The notes under the pieces are model-generated. The model was not told the DNA's origin. It made no database searches and saw nothing but the letters and a program-made list of their open reading frames with translations. The position numbers were made by a program, and so were the translations under genes. A DNA stretch of 64,000 nt from CAZXFA01 sp964640085 (lineage in GTDB: Bacteria > Actinomycetota > UBA4738 > HRBIN12), in assembly GCA_964640085.1 (NCBI GenBank), contig CAZXFA010000007.1:45195-109194 (forward strand). Reading direction: 5' to 3'. Within the stretch, counting starts at the first letter, position 1; the number at the start of each line of letters is the position of its first letter. Shown here in pieces: positions 32,850 to 41,417 of the stretch.

Positions 32850-34778
32850 TCACCCCTCGCTCCCGCCGGCGATCGCCGGCGCAGGCACCTTCTCGATCCG
32901 CACGGCACTCGCCTTGAACTCCGCGGTCCCCGACTTCGGGTCCGTGGCGTCGATCGTCAGGACGTTGGTCTCGACCTGCTCGGGGAAGTGGAACGTCATG
33001 AAGACCAGCCCGGGTCGCAGGCCGGGGTCGACGTGCACGGGCGCCTCGACCGCGCCTCGCCGCGAGCTCACGCGCACCACCTGGCCCTCGGCCAGGCCCA
33101 ACCGCGAGGCGTCCTCCGGGGAGATGTCCAGCGTCTCGCTGCGACGCATCGGCGACGCGTAAAGGCCCGACTGCGCCCCTGTGTTGAACGAATCGAGCCG
33201 CCGCCCCGTGGTCAGCCGCAGCGGGTACTCCTCCGTCAGCTCGTCCACGGGCGGCTCGAACGGCACCACGCTGAACGGCGCCGGCCGTCCCCGCCGCTCC
33301 GGATCCTCCTCCCAGAGCCGTCCGTGCAGGAACTTCGCCCCCGGATCGTCCTCCGAGAAGCACGGCCACTGGATCCCGCCGAGCTCCTCCAGCCGCGTCC
33401 AGGACATCCCCGCGTGCATCGGCGAGAGCGACCGCAGCTCGTCCCACGCCTGCTCCGGCGTCACCTCGCCCCAGTCCACGCCCAGGCGCCGGGCGAGCTG
33501 CGCGATGATCCGGATGTCGTCCCTCGCCCACCCCGGCGGTTCCAGCGCCTTGCGGACCCGCTGGACGCGGCGCTCACTGTTCGTGACCGTCCCCTCGGAC
33601 TCGAGCGCCGAGTTCGCCGCGGGCAGGACCACGTCTGCGAGCTCACCCGTCTTGGTCATGAAGATGTCCTGGACGATCAGCGTGTCGAGACCGCCGAGCA
33701 GCTTCCGCGCACGATGGCCGTCGGCCTCGGAGCTCGCCGGGTTCTCGCCGATGCAGTAGACGGCGGTGAGCTCGCCACGCTCCATCGCCTCGAACATCCC
33801 CGACAGGTGCCACCCGCGCTCGGGCGGGATCGGACGCCCCCAGGCCAGTTCGAACTTCGCCCTCGCCTCGGCGTCCTCGACGTCCTGGAACCCCGGCAGC
33901 TTGTTGGGCAGGGCGCCCATGTCGCCCCCGCCCTGGACGTTGTTCTGGCCGCGTAGCGGGTTCAGGCCGCTGCCGTAGCGCCCGACGTGGCCGCACAGCA
34001 GCGCTAGGTCGATCAGCGCCAGCACGTTGTCCACGGCGTTGTGGTGCTCGGTGATCCCGAGCGTCCAGCACAGGATCGCCCGATCGGCCTTCGCGTAGGC
34101 GTGCGCGAGCTCGCGGATCGCGCCGGCGGGGACGCCGGTGACCCGCTCCCCCCGCCCGAGGGTCCACTCCTGCACCGAGTCCCGGTACGCCTCGAAACCC
34201 TCGGTGGCGCGCTCGACGAAGGCGCGGTTCTCCAGCCCGTTCGCCAGGATCTCCCGGCCGATCGTGTTCGCGAGTGCGATGTCCGAGCCGACGTCGATCC
34301 CCAACCACAGGTCGGCCCACTCCGCCGACGTGGTCCGGCGTGGGTCGACCACCATCAGCCGCGCACCGTTGCGGACCCCCTTGAGGACGTGGTGGAAGAA
34401 GATCGGATGTGTCTCGCGCGCATTCGACCCCCACAGCACGGTGAGGTCGGTGTTCTCGACCTCCTCATACGAGCTGGTCCCTCCACCGGCTCCGAACGCG
34501 GTCGCCAGACCGACGACCGATGGAGCGTGTCAGGTGCGGTTGCAGCTGTCGACGTTGTTGCTGCCCAGGACCTGTCGAGCGAACTTCTGGGCTACGAAGT
34601 TCATCTCGTTGGTCGCCTTGGAGCAGCTGAAGAGGCCGACCCCCCAGCCGGGGTTCCGGACGATCGCCGCCTGCAGCCCTGCGGCGGCCCGATCGAGGGC
34701 CTCTTCCCACGTCGCGGTGCGCAGGCCGCCGTTCTCGCGGACCATCGGCTCGGTGAGTCGCACGTGCCCATTGCTCAT
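32850..34778 (-). CDS. fdhF: Selenocysteine-containing formate dehydrogenase, molybdopterin catalytic subunit
   Basis: 642 residues with one in-frame TGA (34530-34532) read as Sec83. The context NNVDSCNRT-Sec-HAPSVVG is the formate dehydrogenase active site, and the downstream frame continues without a break (WGSNARETHP; CWTLGITEHHNAVDN; RLTTGRRLDSFNTG). A hairpin resembling the E. coli fdhF SECIS follows 10 bases after the TGA. The chain starts directly at the molybdopterin domain; the [4Fe-4S] domain lies in the gene at 30054. It interconverts formate and CO2. AGGAG precedes the ATG. An ordinary gene caller would split this gene in two. Confidence 0.93.
34499..34519 (-). promoter_or_regulatory. 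Bacterial SECIS hairpin for Sec83 of FdhF
   Basis: On the minus strand, CGGTCG pairs with CGACCG (6 bp) around the loop TCGGTCTGG, starting 10 bases after the TGA. The loop contains GGTCT, the SelB-binding sequence of the E. coli fdhF SECIS. Position, stem and loop all fit the recoding signal. Confidence 0.85.
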
Positions 34779-34811
34779 CGAGGCGTGCTCCTTTCCGCCG
34801 GCATCTGCACG

Positions 34812-34817
34812 ATTGTA
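34812..34817 (-). promoter_or_regulatory. -10 box TACAAT upstream of fdhF
   Basis: On the minus strand CTTACAATCG lies 33 bases before the fdhF ATG, with the AAGGAG ribosome-binding site between. No good -35 is visible. It suggests fdhF can be transcribed separately from fdhD. Confidence 0.4.
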
Positions 34818-34850
34818 AGCGGTCGCCCCCGGCCGGTCGGATGCCCCCGT

Positions 34851-35705
34851 TCAGGCGCGTATCCGTTCGGGGTGCGTGTAGACGTTGAAACCCTCCGGGC
34901 GCACGAAGCCCACGAGGGTCAGGCCGAGCCGCTCCGCCGCGTCCACCGCCAGGGACGAAGGAGCCCCCACCGCTGCGATCACCGGGATCCCCGCCCGGCC
35001 GGCCTTCTGCACGATCTCGAAGCCGATCCGACCCGAGACCTGCAGCACGCGATCGGACAGCGGGAGCGCTGCGGCCAGCAGCGCCCCGCCGACGATCTTG
35101 TCGACCGCGTTGTGGCGGCCAACGTCTTCCCGTGCCGCCAGGAGCTCCCCACTGGGCGCGAACAGCCCGGCCGCGTGCAGGCCGCCGGTACGGTCGAAGA
35201 CGCGCTGGACGCGCCGGAGCGCGGCCGGCATCCCGCGGATCACGGCGGCTTCGATCCGCGGCCCGGGCGCGAGGGGCGCGCAGTGGACCTCGACGTCGTC
35301 GAGGGTCCCCTTCCCGCAGATGCCACAGGAGGAGCTCGTGAAGAAGCTCCGCCGCAGGACCCCGGGGTCGAAGGGTCGGGTGAGCTCCACGGTCACGACG
35401 TTGTAGTGCTGCTCCTCCGGCGACAGGTCCTCGCAGTAGCTCACACGGCTCACGTCGTCGCGCCCGCCGATCAGGGCCTCGGTGAACAGGAACCCCGCCG
35501 CCAGCTCGAAGTCCCCGCCCGGGGTCCGCATCGTCACGGCCACCGCTACGGCCTCCCCGCCTGGCCCCTGGACCCGGATCTCCATCGGCTCCTCGGCGGC
35601 CAGCTCGTCGGGCCGCTCGCCCACGATCTCGCCGCGCACGGCGGTCATCCGCACTCGAGCAACGCTCCGACGCAGGGGAACCGGCTCGACCATGCGGACC
35701 ATCAT
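34851..35705 (-). CDS. fdhD: Formate dehydrogenase accessory sulfurtransferase
   Basis: 284 residues. SSSCGICGKG carries the two active cysteines, followed by DRTGGLHAAGLF, AREDVGRHNAVDKIVG and VSGRIGFEIVQKA, all hallmarks of FdhD. It carries sulfur from a cysteine desulfurase to the molybdenum cofactor, required for formate dehydrogenase activity. Several ATGs are close together (35705, 35702, 35693); the first is used. It stands 72 bases upstream of fdhF and divergent from fhs, sharing an 83-base promoter region. Confidence 0.92.
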   Translation of the reverse strand: MMVRMVEPVPLRRSVARVRMTAVRGEIVGERPDELAAEEPMEIRVQGPGGEAVAVAVTMRTPGGDFELAAGFLFTEALIGGRDDVSRVSYCEDLSPEEQHYNVVTVELTRPFDPGVLRRSFFTSSSCGICGKGTLDDVEVHCAPLAPGPRIEAAVIRGMPAALRRVQRVFDRTGGLHAAGLFAPSGELLAAREDVGRHNAVDKIVGGALLAAALPLSDRVLQVSGRIGFEIVQKAGRAGIPVIAAVGAPSSLAVDAAERLGLTLVGFVRPEGFNVYTHPERIRA

Positions 35706-35748
35706 CGCATCGTGCGACCCACGGTCACCCCCGCGCAAGGGGGTCCGG

Positions 35749-35754
35749 TATCCT
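35749..35754 (+). promoter_or_regulatory. -10 box TATCCT for fhs
   Basis: GGTATCCTCC lies 34 bases before the fhs ATG; TAGGAGG is the intervening ribosome-binding site. Confidence 0.45.
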
Positions 35755-35788
35755 CCCGTTGAACGGCCCTTCAATAGGAGGTTCGACG

Positions 35789-37490
35789 ATGAAGAGCGGG
35801 CTCGAGATCGCCCAGGAGGCGGTCCTTCGACCGATCACCCAGATCGCGGCCGAGGCGGGCATCGCCGAGGAGGAGCTCGAGCCCTTCGGCCGGTACCGCG
35901 CGAAGGTCGACCTCTCGATCCTCGACCGCCTCGCCGAGCGACCCGACGGGAAGCTGATCATCACCACCGCGATCACCCCGACGAAGGCCGGCGAGGGCAA
36001 GACCACGACGTCCGTCTCGCTCACCCAAGGGCTCGGCACGCTGGGGAAGAGCGTNNNNNNNNNNGAACCGGATCGGCAAAAAAACTGTGGTCTGTGTGCG
36101 CGAGCCGTCGATGGGCCCCGTCTTCGGGATCAAGGGTGGAGGCAACGGCGGCGGCTACGTCCAGGTGGTCCCGATGGAGGAGATCAACCTCCACTTCAAC
36201 GGCGACTTCCACGCCGTGACCGCGGCGCACAACCTGTTGGCCTCCGCGCTGGACGCGTCGCTCTACTTCGGGAACCCGCTCGGGATCGACCCCGCAACGA
36301 TCACGTGGCCCCGGACGATGGATGTGAACGCGCGGGAGCTCCGCTACACGGTGATCGGCCTGGGCGGCAAGGCACACGGGGTACCGCGCGAGAACCAGTT
36401 CGTGATCACCGCCGCGTCGGAGATCATGGCGATCCTCGCGCTCGCCGAGGACCTGCACGACCTCCGGCGGCGGCTCGGAGCGATCGTCGTCGCGTCGACA
36501 CGGGACGGCGAACCGGTGACGGCCGAGCAGCTGAAGGTCGCCGGGGCGATGACGGTGATCATGAAGGACGCTATCAAACCGAACCTGGTCCAGACCCTCG
36601 AGGGCCAGCCCGTGATGATCCACGCTGGGCCGTTCGGCAACATCGCCCACGCGAACAACTCGATCATCCAGGATCGTGTCGCGCTCAAGCTCGGGGACTA
36701 CGTGGTGACCGAGGGCGGCTTCGCCTCGGATCTGGGGTTCCAGAAGTTCTGCGACATCGTGTGTCGGCTCGGGGGCTTCACGCCGAGCGCGGCGGTGCTC
36801 GTCACCACGGTGCGGGCGATGAAGTCACACGGCGGGGTCCCCTTCGAGCGCCTGGACGAGGCGAACATAGACGCGGTCCGGACGGGGTCGGAGAACCTGG
36901 CCGCGCACATCGAGATCGTGAAGGCCTATGGGCTCCCGTGCGTGGTGTCGATCAACCGCTTCCCCTCCGACACCGAGGAGGAGATCGCCCTCGTCGGCGA
37001 CCTCGCGGCCACGGTGGGCGCCGAGCAGACGGTCGTGAACGAGGGGTTCATGAGGGGCGGCGACGGCGCGATCGAGCTCGCGGAGGCGGTGGTCGCGGCG
37101 ACCGAGAAGCCCAACGACTTCCGCCCGCTCACCCCGCCGGGGACCCCGATCCGGGAGCAGGTCGAGACCATCGCGACGCGCTTGTACGGGGCCGACGGCG
37201 TCGACTACCTCCCTCAGGCGGAGAAGGACATCGACCAGATGGACCGGCTCGGCTTCGGCACCTACCCGGTGTGCATGGCCAAGACCCACCTGTCGCTCAC
37301 CCACGACCCCCAGGTGCTGAACCGGCCGCGCGGATGGCGCCTGCCGGTCCGGAGCGTGGTACCGAGCGCGGGCGCAGGGTTCGTGGTCGTGCTCTGCGGC
37401 GACATGCAGCGGATGCCGGGCCTCGGGCGGACCCCGGCGTTCATGAACGTCGACATCGACGAGCGGGGCATGACGGTCGGGCTCTTCTGA
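35789..37490 (+). CDS. fhs: Formate-tetrahydrofolate ligase, interrupted by an assembly gap
   Basis: About 560 residues. TPTKAGEGKTTTSVSL is the ATP loop; after the gap CVREPSMGPVFGIKGGGNGGGY, DAIKPNLVQTLEG, PFGNIAHANNS and the C-terminal MPGLGRTPAFMN follow the FTHFS order. ATP, formate and THF give 10-formyl-THF. The 10-N run (36055-36064) shifts the frame, but the residues on its two sides (LGTLGKSV and NRIGKKTVV) align to the same family segment, so the contig ends overlap and no real gap is likely. AGGAGG precedes the ATG. Divergent from fdhD, consistent with a formate-assimilating pathway. Confidence 0.93.
36055..36064. other. Run of 10 N (scaffold join) inside fhs
   Basis: A placeholder of estimated length. 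Bases just right of it (CGGCAAAAAAACTGTGG) are unusually A-rich for this genome, so the right contig edge may carry errors or sequence from a related strain. Confidence 0.95.
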
Positions 37491-37635
37491 GGATGGGGTC
37501 GCCCTCGCCCACGAGGTTGCCGTCCCCATCCAGCGGAACGGCGCCGGCGGTTGAACACCACCGTCCCGCCCCACCGCCACGTGCGAGTAGTCGAGAGGGG
37601 GCGAGGGCCTCCACGGTCCGCAGATCCACGACCAT
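37441..37635 (-). CDS. Hypothetical protein (64 aa), doubtful
   Basis: Starts MVVDLRTVEALAPSRLLARGG at an ATG 2 bases after the stop of the small Cys-containing protein, as many coupled genes here do. Its 3' end runs ~50 bases antisense into fhs and the C-terminus is Arg/Pro-rich, which argues against it. No family recognised. Confidence 0.3.
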   Translation of the reverse strand: MVVDLRTVEALAPSRLLARGGGAGRWCSTAGAVPLDGDGNLVGEGDPILRRARPSCPARRCRRS

Positions 37636-37637
37636 CG

Positions 37638-37841
37638 TCAGCCCGCCATCCGCATCGCGGTCATGGGCGCGGGCGCGTCCACCAGGATCCACTCGGCGCG
37701 CGTGACGGCCTGGCCCAGGTCGAAGTCGAAGACCCCGTCGCGGGGCACCGCCTCCCAGGTCGCCCCGCAGCCCGGGCAGACCCACAGAGTCAGCGTCCTC
37801 GGTTCCCGCCCCCGCGGCGGGGCGCACGTGTGGAGCGGCAT
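37638..37841 (-). CDS. Small protein with a CxxC knuckle (67 aa)
   Basis: 67 residues. LWVCPGCGATWEA is a single zinc-ribbon-like knuckle; a second CxxC is missing, though HTC near the N-terminus could add ligands. The rest (FDFDLGQAVTRAEWILVDA) is acidic. GAGGAGG lies a few bases before the ATG, and two overlapping palindromes lie upstream (37856-37885), so it probably has its own regulated promoter. Function unknown. Confidence 0.55.
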   Translation of the reverse strand: MPLHTCAPPRGREPRTLTLWVCPGCGATWEAVPRDGVFDFDLGQAVTRAEWILVDAPAPMTAMRMAG

Positions 37842-37855
37842 CCGGCCTCCTCGTG

Positions 37856-37885
37856 AATCACATCCTTGTGATTACAGGAGTGTAA
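37856..37885. promoter_or_regulatory. Two overlapping palindromes, likely operator
   Basis: AATCACA-TCCT-TGTGATT (37856-37873) overlaps TTACA-GGAG-TGTAA (37872-37885); all arms are perfect. This A/T-rich patch stands out in a GC-rich genome and lies 15-45 bases upstream of the small CxxC-protein start, where a repressor would act. The regulator is not identifiable. Confidence 0.55.
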
Positions 37886-37905
37886 CCCATGGATGGCGCC
37901 GTGGC

Positions 37906-39000
37906 TCAGGTTCGGGGGCGCTGCTTCTGCGGGTCGTACACGCTCAGGACGTCGACCGTGGCGGGAACGCTCCCTCCGTCCAGGGCGACCTCGACGCGGG
38001 TTCCCTCCGAGGCCGCCTCGATCGCCAGGACGGCCAGCGCGATCGTCCCGAACCGCGGGCTCGCGGCCGCGCTGGTGGCCCTCCCGACCTCGACCCCTTC
38101 GCGCGCCACGGCCGCGCCGTACTCGGGCACCTCGTCCCCTTCGATCCGCAGGGTGACGAAGCGGTTGGGGGGACGCTCAGCGAGCGCGCGGAGTGCAGGC
38201 GCGCCGGCGAACCCCGCCTCCGGCTTGACCACGCGGTCCATCGACAGGTCGAATGGGGTGCGACCGCCGCTCGGCTCGTAGTCCACGCCCACGACGATCA
38301 TCCCGGATTCGATCCGGGCGATCTCGATGCCGTGGTTCCCGAACGGTCGGGCACCCGCCCCCTGGACGGCCTCCCACAGCGGGATCGCCCCATCGCGATC
38401 CGGGATCAGCTCGTACCCGAGCTCACCCGAGAAGCCGGTCCGGAGGACCCAGCACGGCACCCCGCCGAGGGGGATCCTCTCCGTCGCGAACGTGAAGTAG
38501 CCCAACGCCGATAGATCCGCGTCCGTCAGGGATGCGAGGATCTCGCGGGAGTGAGGACCCTGGACCGAGAGCAGGGGCATCTCGTGCGTCCGGTCCACGA
38601 TCTCGAACGCGAGCCCCGTCCCCATCTCCCGGAACCAGTCCTCGCGACCGACGTTGTTCACCATCGCCCAGCAGCGATCATCGGTCAGCCGATAGACCGT
38701 GCCGTCGTCGAGCATGACGCCGTCCTCACCGACGAAGGCCCCGTACCGGGCCTGCCCGTCCCGCATCGACCGGACGTCGTTGGTGAAGACCCGCTGGACG
38801 GCGGACAGGGCGTCGGGACCCGTGAACTCCAGCTTGATCAGCGGGTAGACGTCCCACATGCCGGCGGCCGAGCGCACGGCCTCGTACTCGGCAGCCGGAT
38901 CGCCGAACGTCGCCGTCCAGAGCCAGCCGTCGAAGTCCTCGAACTCGGCCCCCTGCGCCGCCTGGATCTCGAACCAGACGGAGCGGATCGGCTCGACCAT
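37906..39000 (-). CDS. GcvT-like aminomethyltransferase, paralogue 1
   Basis: 364 residues, T-protein fold. WDVYPLIKLEFTGPDALSAVQRVFTND, DGVMLDDGTVYRL, LLSVQGPHSREIL, RTGFSGELGYELI and GVDYEPSGGRTPFDLSMDRVV are the folate-binding family landmarks. It should move a C1 unit from a methylated or aminomethyl substrate to tetrahydrofolate. No gcvH or gcvP is near, so glycine cleavage is unlikely; demethylation of a small compound (as by DmdA or betaine/sarcosine-type enzymes) is inferred. It follows its paralogue by 14 bases. Confidence 0.85.
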   Translation of the reverse strand: MVEPIRSVWFEIQAAQGAEFEDFDGWLWTATFGDPAAEYEAVRSAAGMWDVYPLIKLEFTGPDALSAVQRVFTNDVRSMRDGQARYGAFVGEDGVMLDDGTVYRLTDDRCWAMVNNVGREDWFREMGTGLAFEIVDRTHEMPLLSVQGPHSREILASLTDADLSALGYFTFATERIPLGGVPCWVLRTGFSGELGYELIPDRDGAIPLWEAVQGAGARPFGNHGIEIARIESGMIVVGVDYEPSGGRTPFDLSMDRVVKPEAGFAGAPALRALAERPPNRFVTLRIEGDEVPEYGAAVAREGVEVGRATSAAASPRFGTIALAVLAIEAASEGTRVEVALDGGSVPATVDVLSVYDPQKQRPRT

Positions 39001-39014
39001 CGCCCCTCCCCCGA

Positions 39015-40145
39015 TCAGGCCCTGGGTCGCTCCTTGCTCGTGTCGTAGATCGGCAGCACGTCCACCGTGGCCGGGATCGTCCCCTCGCCGAGCGCCACCT
39101 CCACCTCGGTCCCGGGGAGGGAGAGATCGGTCCGGACCACGGCCATCCCGATCTTGCCGAACAGTGGACTGTCGGCGGGGCTGGTGAGCACCCCAACCTC
39201 CTCTCCGCCCTTCGTGACCGCGGCCCCGTACTCGGGCAGCGCCTCCGCCTCATACCGGAGCGTCACGAACCGGTTCGGCGGAGCCTTCGCCATCTCGACC
39301 AACCGGTCCTTGCCGACGAAGGGTCGGTCGAACGCCAGGAGCCGATCCAGGTTGAAGTCGTAGGGGCTCCGTTGGTGCGCCTCGTAGTCGTAGTCGGTGA
39401 CGATCAGCCCGGCCTCGATCCGGAGGATCTCGATCGCCTCAACGCCGAAGGGAGTGACGCCGGCGCCCACGACCGCGTTCCACAGGTCCGCCGCGTCGGT
39501 CGGATCCGTCAGGAAGAGCTCGAACCCGAGCTCGCCGCCGAACCCGGTGCGCGACAGATAGACGGGAACGCCTGCGATCTCCACGGGCTCGGTGTGGAAA
39601 CGGAAATACCGCAACGCGTCCACGTCGGCATCGGTGAGCGACCGCACCACCTCCCGTGAACGCGGCCCGATTACGCCGAGGTGGGGCATGGCGGGCGCGA
39701 TCCACTCGAACCCGATATCGAAGCCCTCGAGCATCTGGCCGAAGTACGCCTGGTGGTCCATGCCGTTCGTCATCACCCAGCAGTGGTTCGGCCGGCCCGT
39801 GTTGAACACCGTGCCGTCGTCGACCATCAGCCCGTCCTCGTCCAGGAAGGCTCCGTAGCGCGCCTGCCCGACCTCCAGGCCGAGCGCGTCGTTGCTGAAG
39901 ATGTGCTGGGCGGCCGCCAGCGCATCCGGTCCCCGGAAGTCCCACTTGTTGAGGGGCGAGACGTCCCACACGGCGACGTCGTTGCGGACCGCGGCGTGCT
40001 CCTTGCGGACGTCCCCGAACCCCTCCAACCACAACCACCCCGCGTCGGCGATGTGGGTGCCGCCTTGCGCCTCGGTGACCTCGTGGAACGCGGTCCGGAT
40101 CGCCTCGTCCTGGTTGGGTCCTTGCTGGTTCGACTCTTGGCTCAT
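39015..40145 (-). CDS. GcvT-like aminomethyltransferase, paralogue 2
   Basis: 376 residues, homologous along its length to the gene 14 bases downstream (shared WDVSPLNKWDFRGPDALAAAQHIFSND, DDGTVFN, GVIGPRSREVV, RTGFGGELGFEL, PPNRFVTLR, ending VDVLPIYDTSKERPRA). An N-terminal Asn/Gln-rich stretch (SQESNQQGPNQDE) is unique to this copy. The ATG is preceded by GGAGGAG. The two probably form a heteromeric or sequential tetrahydrofolate-dependent demethylase; substrate unknown. Confidence 0.85.
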   Translation of the reverse strand: MSQESNQQGPNQDEAIRTAFHEVTEAQGGTHIADAGWLWLEGFGDVRKEHAAVRNDVAVWDVSPLNKWDFRGPDALAAAQHIFSNDALGLEVGQARYGAFLDEDGLMVDDGTVFNTGRPNHCWVMTNGMDHQAYFGQMLEGFDIGFEWIAPAMPHLGVIGPRSREVVRSLTDADVDALRYFRFHTEPVEIAGVPVYLSRTGFGGELGFELFLTDPTDAADLWNAVVGAGVTPFGVEAIEILRIEAGLIVTDYDYEAHQRSPYDFNLDRLLAFDRPFVGKDRLVEMAKAPPNRFVTLRYEAEALPEYGAAVTKGGEEVGVLTSPADSPLFGKIGMAVVRTDLSLPGTEVEVALGEGTIPATVDVLPIYDTSKERPRA

Positions 40146-40218
40146 CGGGCTCCTCCGGCGTCGGCGGCCGCATCCTCGCACGGCTTTGACTCGCCGTTCA
40201 AGTCGCGGCGGATGGCGG

Positions 40219-40845
40219 TCACGCGTGGGTGAGTCGGGCGAGGTCCCGGACCGAGCGGAGCCCGCGCCGCTCGAGCTTGGTCGCCAGCACGAGGAACAGC
40301 TGTGCGGCGACGAGGGCGTCGGCCAGCGCCTCGTGCGGGCTCGCGACCGGAACCCCGTACCGCGTGGCGGTGGTGACCAGCGTGTTCCGCACCTCCGGAT
40401 GCACGCCCTCGAGCTCGATCGCCAACCTCCGCGCGTCGACCGTTCGACGCCTCCACACCCGCCGACGGCCGCCGAAGATCCGGCGGAGGAACGCGAGCTC
40501 GACCTCCGCGTACCACGCCAGGACGAACCGCCCGTCGAGCGCCGCCCGGAGCTCCTCCCTCGCGTCGTCCAAGGATGGGGCGTCGGCGAGGTCCTGGGGC
40601 AGGATCTGGTGGATCTTCATCGAGGAGGCCGACGCGGGGACCCCGGGGACGACGAGCTGGTGCACCGCACCGGCCACCTGGACCCGGCCCTCCCGGATCG
40701 GCACCACCCCGAAGGAGACGATCGCGTCCCGTCCATAGTCCAGGCCGGTGGTCTCGAAGTCCAGCGACGCGAACTCGACCTCCCGCCATCCCCGACGCCG
40801 AGAACGCCGCGGCGGGCCCGACGGAGGTCTCACCCGTTGCGGCAT
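40219..40845 (-). CDS. DEDDh 3'-5' exonuclease (DnaQ-like)
   Basis: 208 residues. FASLDFETTGLD supplies the first Asp-Glu pair, KIHQILPQDL the family turn, and the HEALADALVAAQ segment the final His and Asp. A basic N-terminus precedes the fold. It may proofread or trim DNA or RNA; DnaQ-type activity is the default guess. The ATG lies inside the end of the cyclo-ligase gene (16-base overlap), immediately after GGAGGTGATCC, a full complement of the 16S rRNA tail. Last gene of the overlapping operon. Confidence 0.85.
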   Translation of the reverse strand: MPQRVRPPSGPPRRSRRRGWREVEFASLDFETTGLDYGRDAIVSFGVVPIREGRVQVAGAVHQLVVPGVPASASSMKIHQILPQDLADAPSLDDAREELRAALDGRFVLAWYAEVELAFLRRIFGGRRRVWRRRTVDARRLAIELEGVHPEVRNTLVTTATRYGVPVASPHEALADALVAAQLFLVLATKLERRGLRSVRDLARLTHA

Positions 40846-41417
40846 CGGATCACCTCCAGCTCGGTCACGATCGCGTCCACGCGCGTGTCCGTTCGAGCGG
40901 CCGGCACCGCCTCGATGACCTGCAGGGCGAACGCGATCGCGATCCTGGCAGCCGGGGTGCGGCGCAGGAGCCGGTCGTAGTACCCGCCCCCGTACCCCAA
41001 GCGATTCCCGGTCCGGTCGAACGCGACGCCCGGGGTCAGGACCACGTCGACCGCCTCCGGCGGGAGCGCACGACCGGTCGCCGGCTCCATCCCCCCGAAG
41101 CTGGTCGGCCGCAGCTCCTCACCCGCCTCGAACGCGACCGGCACCACCTCCCCATCCTCGATCCGCGGCAGCGCGACCCGCACGCCGGCGGCGTGGAGAC
41201 GAGCTCGCAGCGGGCCGGTGTCGACCTCCGACCCGAACGACCAGAAGGCCATCACGGTGCGGGCGGCGCGGAGCTCCGGGAGCGCCGCGGCGCGTCCGGC
41301 GACCGCCTCGCTCGCGGTCGCCCGCCGGGACGCCGCAACCCGGTCACGCCGTGCCAGCACCTGGCGGCGAAGGGCCCGCTTGGCCGCCTTCAGCCGATGG
41401 GACGAGGACCCGATCAC
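40830..41417 (-). CDS. 5-formyltetrahydrofolate cyclo-ligase
   Basis: 195 residues. KAAKRALRRQVLARRD at the N-terminus, VALPRI, and GNRLGYGGGYYDRLL, the nucleotide/folate-binding signature, identify it. It converts 5-formyl-THF to 5,10-methenyl-THF with ATP. It starts at GTG, overlapping the stop of the upstream F420 oxidoreductase by 4 bases, and adds to the folate-C1 content of the window. Confidence 0.92.
   Translation of the reverse strand: MIGSSSHRLKAAKRALRRQVLARRDRVAASRRATASEAVAGRAAALPELRAARTVMAFWSFGSEVDTGPLRARLHAAGVRVALPRIEDGEVVPVAFEAGEELRPTSFGGMEPATGRALPPEAVDVVLTPGVAFDRTGNRLGYGGGYYDRLLRRTPAARIAIAFALQVIEAVPAARTDTRVDAIVTELEVIRCRNG

Noticed and set aside
37906..40145. A glycine-cleavage system
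   Set aside because: Only T-protein-like genes are present; no gcvH or gcvP exists in the window, and two divergent T-like copies do not fit that operon.
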